Assembly: GCF_963576675.1 (NCBI RefSeq)
Contig: NC_088919.1
Span: 42,368,501-42,432,500 of the forward strand
Origin: Euphorbia lathyris
Lineage: Eukaryota; Streptophyta; Magnoliopsida; Malpighiales; Euphorbiaceae
Length of the DNA stretch: 64,000 nucleotides
Direction of reading: 5' to 3'
Made by a program: the position numbers and the translations under genes. Below the pieces are notes generated by a model that saw nothing but the letters and a program-made list of their open reading frames with translations, was not told where the DNA came from and ran no database searches. Position 1 is the first letter of the stretch, and the number at the start of each line of letters is the position of its first letter. This document shows positions 1 through 11,371 of this stretch, in pieces.

Positions 1-330
1 CCCCCCAAACCTTTTAGGAGCATATAACCTATTCCATAATCTCCAACAGAGTCCCATTTGGTCCTGACTTTTGTGCCCAACCAGAACAAATTCATCATCT
101 CCAAACCAGAACACATCAACTGAGGTAAGAGAAAAAGACCCATTATATAAAGAAAAAGAGCCTGAAGGACATACTTGAGTAAAATCTCTTTCCTTGCTCG
201 AGAGAGGAAACCGACCTTCCAATTCTTAAGCCTTTTAGAAAAGACCTCTTGCTGATTATTAAAGATCCGAGTCTTATTTCTACCAATCAAATAAGGTAAA
301 CCAAGATATTTGTCAGGAATAGAAAATCAT
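1..330 (-). pseudogene. LINE (L1-type) reverse transcriptase fragment
   Basis: Reverse-complement translation gives the C-terminal part of a plant non-LTR retrotransposon reverse transcriptase. It includes the conserved KYLGLPYLIGRNK segment (about 288-250), then KRLKNWKVGFLSRARKEILL, then an LPQ...NLFWLG segment and, in another frame, a WRLWNRLYAPKRFGG block near the left edge. These match the usual order YLGLP, W..K.LS.AG.E.L, FWWG, W..LC.PK..GG of L1-like elements. The reading frame changes between the FW-LG and the W...PK..GG blocks, so it is broken. The polymerase active site would lie further upstream (to the right) and is not visible; the element continues beyond the left edge. The family assignment is clear, the exact boundaries are not. 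Confidence 0.85.
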
Positions 331-2462
331 GGAGATGCCAAGAATCGAACATAAAGAATGGCATCTATCAGCAGAGCAGTTTCTACTAAAAGAAATAGAG
401 GACTTTTCGATTTTCCCTCAATCCAAACGCCACCTTTTTTCAAATCTTAATCAAAAGAATGGCTTCACCTCCCCCCACACACAATTGAACACATCATTCA
501 CTTCAAACAAAAAATAAAATAGACTCATTAAAATTCTAATCAACGCTCTTCCTCTCTAAGCCCCATTATCTCTCTTGAATCCGCTTCTTCATCTCATCAT
601 ATTGTCTCCTTAACTCTTCTATACCGACTTTGTTCTTCACCATCATTAAGGAATCCATTCTTTTTATCTGCAGTAAGAGTCACTTTTTTTAATGAGAATT
701 TAGCACAATCATATTTCATTAGAAGAAAATCTCAGTAGCTTGCAATTGCTTGAATGGTGGGGGGGGGGGGGATTTCTTCTTGCTGTTACAAGATTGATTC
801 CTTTATCTTATTATGCAATTGGTGCTTAGTGCTATAGGCAGGTAATTAATCGCGTGGGTTGATAGAGGAGCAGTGAGAGCCTAGTCAAGAAATGAAATCG
901 AAGATTGTGTGCTACAGAAGAGCGAGCCAAGGCTATTTAGGTTTGAGCAAGAGTTAAGAAAAGAAACAAAATTGAAGATTGTGTAATAGTTCTTTTTTTG
1001 AATTTTCTTAATTTTTTATTTCATTGTTCGAGCTTGAGATCTTAAAGCTTCTTGTTTGATTATTGAAGCATTTATTTGGTCATGGTTTAATATATGTTTA
1101 ATGAGATTTAAATTGTTCTTTCTAGTTTAATTGCCATTTCAATTGTATAATCTATTCAATGATGAGAGTTTGTAGCTCTCAAATTGGATAAAAAAAAAGG
1201 GTGATAAAAGATGTTAGAGAGAAGGAGAGGGAGAGGAAGAGGATTAGGAGAAAGAGTGTGAGGTGTCAATTCAGAAAAGGTTAAAATGTAAGAGATGAAA
1301 TAAAAGTTAAATGATAAAAATAAAATATAAAGATAAGAATATCTCCATGACTAGTTGACCAAAATTGTCACATCATTATTTTTTTTAACGGTTTTAGTAT
1401 TTTTTACTATCTTTGCAAACAGTGTGAACCTCAATGTACTCATTTCTCAAGTTTTAAACAAGAGGGTTATGTTTGCAAATCGATCAAATCATAGAGTTTA
1501 TTTTTATCGTTTTCTCTTCGTTTTACTCTCTTTTCTTTTTGGGATAAAAGCCAAATTTGATCATAATATTTTTAAGAAAGTGTAGATTTGATCCTAACAT
1601 ACGAAATTGTACAAATTTACTCATAATATTTCCAACTTAGATCAATTTTACCCCTATGTTTAATTCAAAAAAATGGTTTGACTGTTATTTAACTATTACA
1701 TTACACCTTACAAACATCAATTATGTCTTAGTGTGTCATTAACAAAGTTATAAAAATCATGTTAAAATGTTAATAACTAAGTTTCCCACATATAATTAGT
1801 TAATCACATTTTTTTATGGTAAAAGTGTCTAAAATATTTACTGTATTGTTGATATAGTTACAAATAACCAACTAAAAATACATGAAACTGTTTCAATTTA
1901 TCGACAAACTTGTTTAGAATGTTCAATATGGCAGTCAAATAACTATCCAAGCAGTTCGTTCAAATTTTTGCCATATAAATCGGTTATCGATTTTGGCCGT
2001 TCGGACGGTCCTACGCAGCTCACAAGCGACCCAATTAAAAAAATTGGCCCTTGAATAAAAACTAAAAGACAATATCTAAAACTATTAAGGATGGTAATGT
2101 TATTTTGTTGACATATTTTTTTAAGGAAAATAATGTAATAAATATTAAAATACATAATTTTTTTTATTTTAAATATTTTATATTATTATTTTTACATAGA
2201 ATAATTCATATTTTAGTATTTATATAATAATTTATTTATTAAAGGTTAAAAATAAAATAAAATACAAATTTAATTAATCGTCGATTCACTTTGAGGGCCC
2301 TATCCGCCTGATTAGTACTTAAAGTTTTTTACAAGTGCAATAAAAGTTCTCCATTAGGTTGAGTATATATTTAAAAAAGCTTAGTACATGTACATATCGT
2401 TGCTACACTTACCTTAAAACTTCAACTGTCCTCCTAAATTTTTAAAAGTTTTAAATGAACCC
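331..2462. other. AT-rich non-coding DNA, no gene recognised
   Basis: Only short chance ORFs occur here. Visible features are a G homopolymer near 759-770, poly-A/T tracts, and a TIR-like segment starting GGGATAAAAGCC at 1541 of the general style of MULE-type termini, for which I could not find an inverted partner. No RNA gene or promoter can be supported. Confidence 0.6.
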
Positions 2463-2471
2463 TTATTGTTG

Positions 2472-2588
2472 GGGCTAATTATAAATCTAGTCCAACTAAA
2501 AGGATCTATTTGCATATCTAACTCACTTTGCTTTCATCTCACCAAATTAGACAATTTTATACACTTTGGACAAGAATACCCTTATTTC
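2472..2588 (+). repeat. Left terminal inverted repeat of the MULE-like element
   Basis: This segment matches the reverse complement of 46041-46158 at roughly 85% by eye. Long shared blocks include CATATCTAACTCACTTTGCT and TCTCACCAAATTAGAC. The differences are scattered substitutions, as expected for an old element. Confidence 0.8.
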
Positions 2589-2769
2589 AATTCACCTTCT
2601 TCCTCAGCCTGTCAACGTCTTCTTCACCATCCCAAACCGATGAAAAGATAGTGGTTTATAAAGAGAAGATATTATATTTCGTTCAACCTTTGAAGAATTA
2701 GTGTATGTGGAAGATGATTATGATGCAAAGCTCAAAAAATGAGAAAGAAAAAAAAATATAACAATTGAA

Positions 2770-2915
2770 CTGATGCGATGTCGCATTTGTGATGAATTTG
2801 CCACAAATACGACAAGAGTTGTCGCATCTACGATAAGAGTGTCGCATTTGCAACGAAATGTGACAATTGTTGTCGCATTTGTGACGACTGCGACAACTGT
2901 TGTTGCATTTGTGTA
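2770..2915. repeat. Degenerate TGTCGCATTTG repeat
   Basis: Several imperfect, partly inverted copies of TTGTCGCATTTGTGACGA occur in this stretch (for example near 2778, 2820, 2843 and 2871), and a further copy lies near 3150-3180. The pattern keeps a minus-strand ORF open (2718-3035), but the encoded peptide is a repeat artefact with no recognisable domain. Confidence 0.55.
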
Positions 2916-3395
2916 TGGAAAATAAAAAATTTGGCGATCAACTTCTCTAAATTCCGATAAAAACTTTTTATTTCCTTTTGATTTTGAAAGTTTCTTTATT
3001 ATTTCTTGGAAAGGCAGTGACGAAGGAAAAATCATTGAATGGAATGATTTACTTTTCCTAATGAGGCTTGCTGCTTTCCTTCCCTCTCTATCGGGACTGT
3101 TTTTTTTCCACTGTAATTTTTTAAATTAAGATTTAAATATCCTTCAAAATGCGATAAATTTCGTCATAAATGCGACAACAATGGAGGAAAATGAAGGAAA
3201 ATTGTGGAAAACAGAGAAAATTGAAACGATACCATTACAGATGAAGAAAGAGGCAAGACCAGTAAGAAAAGCAAGCGTATAAGCTAAAAACATACCATTT
3301 CTACGAGAAAATTGAACATAATACTTCAATAATCTCAAAAATCGCTAACGATTGGTATCAGAAATTGAAGAAGATGAACCGAAGAAGAATTGAAA

Positions 3396-3446
3396 CGAAG
3401 AAGAAGAAGAAGAAGAACCAGAAGAAGAAGAAGAAGAAGAAGAAGA
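3396..3446 (+). repeat. (GAA)n microsatellite, copia insertion site
   Basis: Nearly perfect GAA trinucleotides with one CCA interruption. The copia LTR starts immediately after it, and a GAAGA copy resumes at 45990 on the far side, so this tract was the integration target. Confidence 0.85.
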
Positions 3447-3605
3447 TGTTGAAACACCTTTCCACATAATTTTGATTTGACAAAATTGTTTAAGTAAAAT
3501 ATTCTAAACACACTAAGTTTAAATGCTTTGATTTATTCTACTAATGTGTTTGTTCAATGTTGAGTTAAAACTGTTTATAAGACACAAGAATTAAAAGGCC
3601 CAAGC

Positions 3606-3610
3606 CCAAT
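3606..3610 (+). repeat. Target-site duplication CCAAT, left copy, of gypsy element E2
   Basis: CCAAT directly precedes the LTR start TGTTAGACG and recurs directly after the last LTR base at 44817-44821. An exact 5-bp duplication is the usual Ty3/gypsy footprint. It shows that the outer LTR pair belongs to one insertion event. Confidence 0.93.
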
Positions 3611-4182
3611 TGTTAGACGAGGTGCCGCGGCCTAATCTCCCGGGCGGACCGGGGGGTGGACAACCTCATGGCGACGTAAGCGGTGATTGGCGCCGAAAGC
3701 AACCAATCGTGGAATCAAGCTGCTCGGCAGGACCGGAGCTCGGAGATATGGAAGAGTCGCCACCCACGAATGGGAAAATGAACACCGATCCCTTGCAGGA
3801 GACCGGTGTGGGTTCGGGAAACTTAGGTACGAGCCGAGAAGGCTAGCTCCTTTCCGGAGAAAGGCTACTAGGCACCCCGACATCGCCCGGTTATGAACCA
3901 CCAGCCTCCTACTCAGCATGTTAGGCGATAACGGACTAATCGTACACTTCTTTAAGTTTAAAATTCATTTGAAACCTTTTCTTTCTCATTTTGGAAACCG
4001 TTTTGAGCATATATTATTGAAAAGCCACATTAGTAAAGAATCACCCTTTTACATCAATTTAATATACATACAAAGAGAGGGGGAAGAAAGAAGTGATTTA
4101 GTTACAACGTGATTTACATGTCGTGTTGCGAGTTAATTCTACGCTAACTTATTTCCCCAAAACGAATTTATTTACATGGTTC

Positions 4183-4440
4183 GCACCTTAATCGCCATTG
4201 GAACGATTTAGGTGCGTTTTAAAACCCCGTTTGATGAAGTTCACCCGACTCGCCGTTGGAACGACTCGAGCGCTTGAAAACGTTGAGATAAAAACCTTTA
4301 ATAAGAAAACGTGGTTAAACATACAAGTCAATTTTATTTTTATACAAATCCTTTAAGAAAACGATTCAAAACTTCATTATTTACAATGAAAACGATTTTA
4401 ATTACAATGTTCGCTTAATCCGTCGTTGGAACGGACTAAG
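4183..4440. other. Three stem-loops sharing a CGTTGGAACG loop (LTR R/U5)
   Basis: At 4183-4215, 4241-4272 and 4414-4440 a core close to CGCCGTTGGAACGA sits between imperfect inverted arms. The clearest are GCACCTTAATCG with CGATTTAGGTGC and CTTAATCCG with CGGACTAAG. The same three blocks occur in LTRs B, C and D. They lie downstream of the predicted transcription start, so they would be in the retrotransposon RNA. Function unknown. Confidence 0.55.
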
Positions 4441-5252
4441 GTTTTAAAACGTGGCGTTTTGAGAAACGATTTGAAATATTAAGAAAACTCTACTCATCTA
4501 CATTAGAAACCTCTAAAAATTCATTAGTTTAAATAATCAAGTTGAAAACTCTTTTTTGTGATTTATTTTCCTCTTTTTCCTTAATGGATTCTCTACTTGT
4601 TATAATTACAATAATAAACACATTTGAACCAAAACTCACTCCCAAGTAAAGCCCATTTGAAACATGGACTCCTAAATGCCCAAATAATAAAGAAAATAAT
4701 GTAGATATACATATATACATTTTAACCAAAAACCATGAAATAAAAGTTAATGAAAAGAGACTATATAATACATATATGAAAATACTAAACATAATACATT
4801 TATACTTTAAACATTTGAAAATAGTAAATAAAACTCTTAAATAAGAAAATAACATTTATCCCCAAATTAGTTTTATTTAATAATAATTAATATAACCCAA
4901 ATATCCCAAAACTATATGTATACATACCTAATGTAATTTTAAATGTCAAAAGTAATACATATTAACCCACTAATATTTACTAATTATCTCCAAAATGCTC
5001 AAGTAAGTAACATTTAAAATAAAATCCAATATAACCCGAATGAACAAAAAAAGAAAATATATACATACATATACTTATATTTAAAAATAGAATAAAAAAA
5101 TGATATACAAACATCCTAAATAATTATATATACTAAATGTCTAAAATAATTTGAAAATATATATTACATAACTATACATATATATATAAAGGATTAAAAG
5201 CTTAAAAGTTGAGAAAGAGGGACCAAAACAACATTTTTTACATTCTGGCAGA

Positions 5253-5279
5253 TTTACCGACGGAAAATCCGTCGGTAAA
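5253..5279. repeat. Perfect 12-bp inverted repeat in LTR A
   Basis: Arms TTTACCGACGGA and TCCGTCGGTAAA are separated by AAA. The repeat is unchanged in all four LTRs (also 9851-9877, 27955-27981, 43404-43430) although neighbouring AT-rich sequence has diverged. The ACCGACGG motif resembles subterminal repeats of plant CACTA transposons; whether it derives from one is unknown. Confidence 0.85.
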
Positions 5280-5943
5280 CAGCAATTAGTGACAGAAATG
5301 GCAAATTACAGCAGCACTCCCTTTATTTCCAGATTCATTCAAATGCTTTAAATTAAATCTAATTCAATCGTTTTGGATTTCCGAACTACCAAATATGGAT
5401 CATAGTCAATAACGAAGTTCCTAAAACGACGTTTTTTATTTTAAAACGTTATTTGAAAATTCTTTAGATTAAAACTTATAATTACAACGTTTTCAATACC
5501 CGAACTACCTTTTTATTGGATCACGGTTCGTATTAGGATATTAAAACGAGGTTTTTTATTTTAAGACAAACCGAATTTTATTCAACACGAGACGAAAATT
5601 AAATAAATACGCAAAATTAAATAAAAATAAATGAATAACTAAATAAATAAGAACTATAACATAAAAATAAATAAAGGAAAGAAATAAACTAAATAAAATA
5701 AAGCGAGTCTAGTCCTCGGATAATACCTCAAGTTCGGTATCTGACAGTCGAAGGCGATTGATTCCACGAGTCGTGATTTTCCGGTTTTTTTTGTGTTTTT
5801 TAGTAAAAATTTAACTTTGGAAAATTTGGATTTTTTTGGGAAAAATAATATTTTCTCCAAAAAATTGACTTTCTCTCTCTAAAAATGTTTAGAGTGAGAA
5901 AGCTCCAAAAAATCCTCTCCCAAATGCAGGGGGATCCGTGCCC

Positions 5944-5950
5944 TTTTATA
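5944..5950 (-). promoter_or_regulatory. TATA box of LTR A
   Basis: Minus-strand CCCTATAAAAGGG, placed about 670 bp into the LTR and just downstream of the GC palindrome array. LTRs B, C and D have TATATAA or TATAAAA at the same place (10556-10562, 28664-28670, 44096-44102). Transcription would start near 5915 and run left. Confidence 0.7.
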
Positions 5951-5971
5951 GGGAAACGGATCCCCGGAGAA

Positions 5972-6165
5972 ATGGGCGACGCCCGAGTAAAATCGGGCGT
6001 CGCCCAAGGGGGTTGGGCAGCCGCCCAAGGCAGGTTGGGCGGCCGCCCAATAATAGTTGGGCGGCCGCCCAACAATTGTTGGGCGAGCGCCCAATGCGAG
6101 GTTGGGCGCGCGCGCCCAACTGCCGTTGGGCGTTCGCCCGACGCGGTTGGGCGCTTGCCCAACGG
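5972..6165. repeat. GC-rich palindrome array in U3 of LTR A
   Basis: A run of short palindromes of the form TTGGGCG-NN-CGCCCAA at about 20-27 bp spacing, with spacer variants such as GGGCGGCCGCCC, GGGCGAGCGCCC and GGGCGCGCGCGCCC. It lies immediately upstream of the TATA box in the direction of LTR transcription. Unit number and spacers differ between the four LTRs. It keeps several ORFs open on both strands, which are artefacts of base composition. Confidence 0.85.
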
Positions 6166-6621
6166 CCGCCGAGGTACGTCTCGCGCCGTCGGGCGTGCAC
6201 GCCCCGCGGCCGTCGAGCTCGCGTTCCGTGCCGTCGGGTGTCCACGCGTCGCGACCGTCGAACGTGTGTTTCGCACCGCCGGGCGCATACGCCCTGTGGC
6301 CGACGAGTGCACGCTTCGTGCTGCCAAGCTCGTGCATTGCTTGGACGTCGAGCGCGTGCTATTCGTGGTTGGATGCGTGCGTCCGACGGACGTCGAGCGC
6401 GCGCTTTGCGTCATCGAGTGGGCGTGCGACTGTCGTCGAACGCGCGCCGGCTGCCGCTAAGCACTCGCACCATGCCGCTAAGCATTCGCGAGCCATCCGA
6501 TCAACAACAGCGATCCACCGTAACTTATTTATTTTATTTTTTTTCGAAACTTCCGGAATCAATCGCTTCAACCGTCTTGTTTTCAGGTTTTCGTCACAGG
6601 TCTTCCGACTCGGTGTCTACA

Positions 6622-6643
6622 GTTGCCCCTACTTTTCTATTTT
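6622..6643 (-). promoter_or_regulatory. Probable polypurine tract of E2
   Basis: Read on the minus strand the bases directly before the 3' LTR are purine-rich (AAAATAGAAAAGTAGGGGC, then AAC). The same segment lies next to LTR B (11184-11205). This is where plus-strand DNA synthesis is normally primed; the assignment is by position and composition. Confidence 0.6.
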
Positions 6644-6863
6644 GACAGTGATGTGTGTGTTTTGAAAACGTTTTTTGCTAACATAACACATGTAATGTAA
6701 AATATATAAAAGTAAAAGACACGTAAAGAGTAGGAGGGAACATACCTGACCTTCGCGCTGCGCGTTCCGGTGTCGTTCTCCGATTCTTTCCATCCTCGCC
6801 CCTGAAGCGACCGTCGATGGACGTTCTTTTCTCGGAATCTGGCGTACGTTGACTATGGGTAAG

Positions 6864-7650
6864 AATGGCTCAAAAGCAATTTCGGTGCACGACCGTGAGT
6901 AAGAGGGCTCGAAGGCGATTTCGGCCTACGAATGCGGGTAAAATGGCTCAAAAGCAACTCCGGTCTGCGACCGGGAGTAAGATGGCTCAAAAGCGACCCT
7001 GGTCCACGACCGCGGGCAAGAAGGCTCAAAAGCAACTCAGGTCTGCGACCTTGAGTAAGATGGCTCAAAAGCAACTCTGGTCTACGACCGAGAGCAAGAT
7101 GGCTCAAAAGCGACCCTGGTCCACGACCGTGGGTAAAATGGCTCAAAAGCAACTCAGGTCTGCGACCTTGAGTCAGATGGCTCAAAAGCAACTCCGATCT
7201 GTGACCGTGAGTCAGATGGCTCAAAAGCAACTCCGGTCTGCGACCGTGAGTCAGATGGATCAAAAGTAACTCAGGTCTGCGACCTTGAGTCAGATGGCTC
7301 AAAAGCAACTCCGGTCTGCGACTGTAAGTAAGATGGCTCAAAAGCAACTCTGGTCTACGACCGAGAGCAAGATGGCTCAAAATCGACACTGATCCACGAC
7401 CGCGGGTAAAATGGCTCAAAAGCAACTCAGGTCTGCGACCTTGAGTCAGATGGCTCAAAAGCAACTCTGGTCTGCGACCGTGAGTCAGATGGCTCAAAAG
7501 CAACTCCGGTCTACGACCATGAGTCAGATGGCTCAAAAGCAACTCAGGTCTGCGACCTTGAGTCAGATGGCTCAAAAGCAACTCTGGTGTGCGACCGTGA
7601 GTCAGATGGCTCAAAAGCAACTCCGGTCTGCGACCGTGAGTCAGATGGCA
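6864..7650. repeat. 39-bp tandem repeats in the 3' region of E2 (about 20 copies)
   Basis: Units begin ATGGCTCAAAAGCAACTC and carry a CTGCGACC core, with period 39 (13 codons). They are open on both strands, giving a repeating 13-residue peptide of the MAQKQLRSATVSQ type on plus and SHLTHGRRPELLL on minus. Variants include a CGACCCTGG sub-type. The array lies between the polypurine tract and the promoter of the antisense gene. Tandem repeats in this region are known for Tat/Ogre-type elements, so I do not treat the ORFs as genes. Confidence 0.9.
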
Positions 7651-8003
7651 CAAAAGCGAGGATTGTCTTTGGATTCTCTTACCACACTGTTGTCTGTATT
7701 TTCCCCACTGGAGCTAGCGTCTCGGAGGTTTAATGGGAACGTGTTTTAGTCTGGAAAGATATAGACTAATGATAATTTTTCTGTTGACTGTTGTTTGTAC
7801 TTTGACTGGTGTCACTGTTCTATAAAAATTGGCTGTTGTCTGGAGTTCATATCTTGACAATATTGGTTGCTGTCTGTGAGAAATGCAGGCTGAAACAGAC
7901 TGCAAATCGGAGGTCTGTGCACCCGGTAATTAGTTATTTACTTTTTACCTTTATGTCAAATCGTACCTTTTTCACTATTTACGGGAATGTCATTCCCTCT
8001 TCC

Positions 8004-8010
8004 TATATAA
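8004..8010 (+). promoter_or_regulatory. TATA box of the antisense PMD gene (E2 copy)
   Basis: TATATAA follows CATTCCCTCTTCC and precedes a pyrimidine-rich leader (TTCTCTCTCTTCTTTCTCTC) and the ATG at 8090. The same arrangement is preserved in E1 at 13314-13320. Confidence 0.7.
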
Positions 8011-8089
8011 GGTGGTGGGGTTTCATTTCAACCCCACACCTTCTCTCTCTTCTTTCTCTCTCTAGACTTTGATTTGGATTATTCTCGGG

Positions 8090-8197
8090 ATGGATTTAGA
8101 TGAATGGGACGGCACGAGAGGCATGGACGAGGTTTACGTGAACCTAGATAGAGTGGACCTTTCCATGACCCTACGACGCATCTGAGCCGGACACGCT
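8090..8197 (+). pseudogene. First exon of the E2 PMD gene, cut by insertion of E1
   Basis: The start codon and the first 20-odd codons match exon 1 of the E1 copy (MDLDEWDGTRGMDEVYVNLD). A one-base deletion near 8158 then shifts the frame, so a TGA is reached at about 8183. The exon is interrupted at GGACACGCT (8189-8197), exactly where LTR B begins. The remaining exons of this gene are at 29774-31992, on the other side of E1. The last codons of exon 1 and its splice donor are missing from E2. Confidence 0.85.
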
Positions 8198-11183
8198 TGT
8201 TAGACGAGGTGCCGCGGCCTAATCTCCCGGGCAGACCGGGGGGTGGACAACCTCATGGCGACGTAAGCGGTGATTGGCGCCGAAAGCAACCAATCGTGGA
8301 ATCAAGCTGCTCGGCAGGACCGGAGCTCGGAGATATGGAAGAGTCGCCACCCACGAATGGGAAAATGAACACCGATCCCTTGCGGGAGACCGGTGTGGGT
8401 TCGGGAAACTTAGGTACGAGCCGAGAAGGCTAGCTCCTTTCCGGAGAAAGGCTACTAGGCACCCCGACATCGCCCGGTTATGAACCACCGGCCTCCTACT
8501 CAGCATGTTAGGCGATAACGGACTAATCGTATACTTCTTTAAGTTTAAAATTCATTTGAAACCCTTTTCTTTCTCTTTTTGGAAACCATTTTGAGCATAT
8601 GATATTGAAAAGCCACATCAGTAAAGAATCACCCATTTATGTTTATACATACACAGAGAGGGGGAAGAAAGAAGTGATTTATTTACAACCGTATTTAAAT
8701 GTTATGTTGTGTGTCTATTCTACATTAACTTATTTCCCCAAAACGATGTTTACATGGTTCGCACCTTAATCGCCGTTGGAACGATTTAGGTGCGTTTTAA
8801 AACCCCGTTTGATAAAGCTTACCCGAATCGCCGTTGGAACGACTCGAGTAATTGAAAACGTTAAAGTAAAAGCCTTTTAATAAGAAAACGTGGTTAAACA
8901 TACAAGTCAATTTTATTTTGTACAAATTCATTAAGAAAGCGATTCAAAATCTCCATTATTAAAAAAAACGATTTTGATCACAATGTTCGCTTAATCCGTC
9001 GTTGGAACGGACTAAGGTTTTAAAACGTGGTGTTTTGAAGACGATTTGAAATATCAACCAAAATGACTCTATTTATCTACATTAGAGATCTAAGAAAGCT
9101 CATTAGCTTAAATAATTTTAATTGAAAACTCTCTTTTTGTGACTTATTTTCTCCACTTATTTAATGGACTCTCTAACTATTATAATTACATCAATAAACA
9201 TATTTAGGCCCAAAAATTAATTTTTCCAAGTGAAGCCCATTTGAAACATGGACTCATAAATGGCCAAAAGAGATAAAGAAAATAATATAAATATATATCT
9301 ACACATTTTAACCCAAAAGACATAAAATAAGAGTAAAAGAAAGTATACTATCCAATACATATATAAGAAAGAGTAATGAAAATAATATATTTATACTTTA
9401 AATATATGAAAATAGTAGATGAAATTCATAAATAAGAGAATAGCATTTATCATTCAAGATAACTCTATTTGTCAATAATTAACATAACCCAAATATACTC
9501 CAAAACTATATATATATACAGAACTAATATAATCTTAATGTCAAAAAGACTATATGTTTATTCCCTAATATCTATTAATTGTCTCACAAAATACCCAAGT
9601 AAATAACATTTAAAATAGATTTTAATGTGACTTAAATAAATAATGATAAAAAAGAGAAAATAATACATACATTTATAAAAATAAAATGGAACACCACTCT
9701 TCTAAAATAATTATATATGTTAAAATTCTAAAACAATTTGAAAATCATATATTACATAATTATATATATATATATATATATATACTAAGGATTAAAAGTC
9801 TAAAAGTTAAGAAAAGGGGACCGAAATGGCATTGTTTACATTTTGGCAGATTTACCGACGGAAAATCCGTCGGTAAACAGCCTTTAGTGACAGAATTGGC
9901 AAATTACAGCAGCACTCCAACATTTTCCAGATTTGTTCAAAAGCATTAAATTAAATCTAATTCAATCGTTTTGGACTTCCGAACTACCAAAGATGGATCA
10001 TAGTCGAAAACGGAAGTTCCTAAAACGATGTTTTTATTTTAAAACGTTATTTGGAAACCTCTTTTAAATAAAAAACTTATAATTACAACATTTTCGATAC
10101 CCGAACTACCTTTTTATCGGATCATGGTTCGTATTGGGATATCCAAAACGAGGTTTTTATTTTAAAATAAAACCGAACTTTATTTAACACGAAACGAAAA
10201 TTAAATAAATACGCTAACTAAATAAAACGTGACAAAATAAATAAATGACTAAAGGAATAAAAACTATAAAATAAAAAAATAAATAGAAGGAGAGAAATAA
10301 ATTAAATAAAATAAAGAGTCTAGTCCTCGGATAATACCTTTGATTCGGTATCTCACAGTCGAAGCCGATTGATTCCACGAACCGCGAACTCCCGATTTTA
10401 ATAAAAATTTAGTAAAAATTGAACTTAGGAAATTTGGAATTTTTGAGAAAAAAATATTTTTCTCAAAAAAATCCACTCTCTCTCTAAAAATGTTTAGAGT
10501 GAGAAAGTTTTTCCCCCAAAAAAAAGGCCTCCACTTCACCTTGGGATCCGTGCCCTTATATAGGGAAACGGATCCCGGAACAATGGGCGACGCCCAAAAA
10601 AAATTGGGCGTCGCCCATTATGGTTGGGCGGCCGCCCAACAATGTTGGGCGATCGCCCAACTTTCGTTGGGCGATCGCCCAACGGCATTGGGCGAGCGCC
10701 CAACCCTCGTCGGGCGTCCGCCCGACGCATTGGGCGTTCACCCGACGTGGTTGGGTGCCCGCCCGACGACCCTCGGGGCGTGCCCCGAGCCGTCGGACGT
10801 GTGCACTCCGTGGCCGCCGAGCGCGCGTTCCGCGCAGCTAGACGCTCGCACGTCGCGGCCGCCGAACGCGCGCCTCGTGCTGCCAGGCACGTGTGCTCAA
10901 CGGCCCACGAGGGTGCGCACCGCCAGCGGTCCCAGGCATTGCTCGGGCGTCGAGAGCGTGCCACTCGCGGTGCGTCCGACGGACGCCGCGCGCACGTCTC
11001 GAGCCGTCAAGCGGGCGTTCGACCATCGTCGTCTACGTGCGGGATGCCGTTGCATGCCCGCGCCGTGCCATTAATTTTCCTCAGCTTATTATTCTTTATA
11101 TATTTTTCAAAACTTCCGGAATCAATCGCTTCGACCATCTTGTTTCAGGTTTTCGTCACAGGTCCTCCGACTCGGTGTCTACA
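8198..11183 (-). repeat. LTR B: 3' LTR of E1
   Basis: A complete 2986-bp LTR, TG at 8198 and CA at 11182-11183. TATA box at minus 10556-10562, GC palindrome array about 10582-10765, inverted repeat 9851-9877. It shares with LTR C the bases AGCCTTTAGTGACAGAATTG and TTTTCCAGATTTGTTC that separate the inner pair from A and D. LTRs B and C differ at only a few positions in their first 500 bp, apart from AT-repeat length changes. Confidence 0.93.
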
Positions 11184-11371
11184 GTTGCCCCTACTTTTCT
11201 ATTTTGACAGTGATGTGTGTGGTTCGAAAACGTTTTTGCTAACGTGACACATGCAATGTAAAACATATGAAAGTAAAAGACACGTAACGAGTAGGAGGAA
11301 TCATACCTGACCTTTGCGTTGCGTGCTCCGGCGTTGCTCTCTGACTGCATCAGACTCTACTTCGGGCTGCA

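Larger units (their letters stand above)
3611..6621 (-). repeat. LTR A: 3' LTR of E2
   Basis: On the minus strand this 3011-bp LTR begins TGTAGACACCGAGTCGG and ends CTCGTCTAACA. Reading that way: a U3 of about 0.67 kb holding a GC-rich palindrome array, a TATA box at 5944-5950, then about 2.3 kb of R/U5 with AT-rich DNA, a 27-bp perfect inverted repeat and three small stem-loops. It pairs with LTR D: both share diagnostic bases around the inverted repeat (AGCAATTAGTGACAGAAATG) that LTRs B and C lack. It differs from D at many sites and small indels, more than B differs from C, so E2 is the older insertion. Confidence 0.93.

Noticed and set aside
1541..1680. MULE-type terminal repeat GGGATAAAAGCC
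   Set aside because: No inverted partner or 9-bp TSD was found within the following kilobase, so no element can be delimited.
3610..3919. ORFs of 69-95 codons on both strands repeated at 3610, 8197, 26303 and 41748
   Set aside because: They are conserved only because they lie at the same place in the four LTRs. They overlap each other on both strands and show no domain.
5800..6665. Long overlapping ORFs (up to 235 codons) on both strands over the GC-rich part of the LTRs, also at 10490-11247, 28523-29333 and 43944-44966
   Set aside because: They result from the GGGCG palindrome array and lack of stop codons in GC-rich DNA. Arg/Pro/Ala-rich translations occur in every frame.
6853..7653. 266-codon ORF of 13-residue repeats and its opposite-strand partners, also at 12510-13079
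   Set aside because: The 39-bp period is a multiple of three, so any frame free of stops stays open on both strands. It is tandem repeat DNA rather than a gene.
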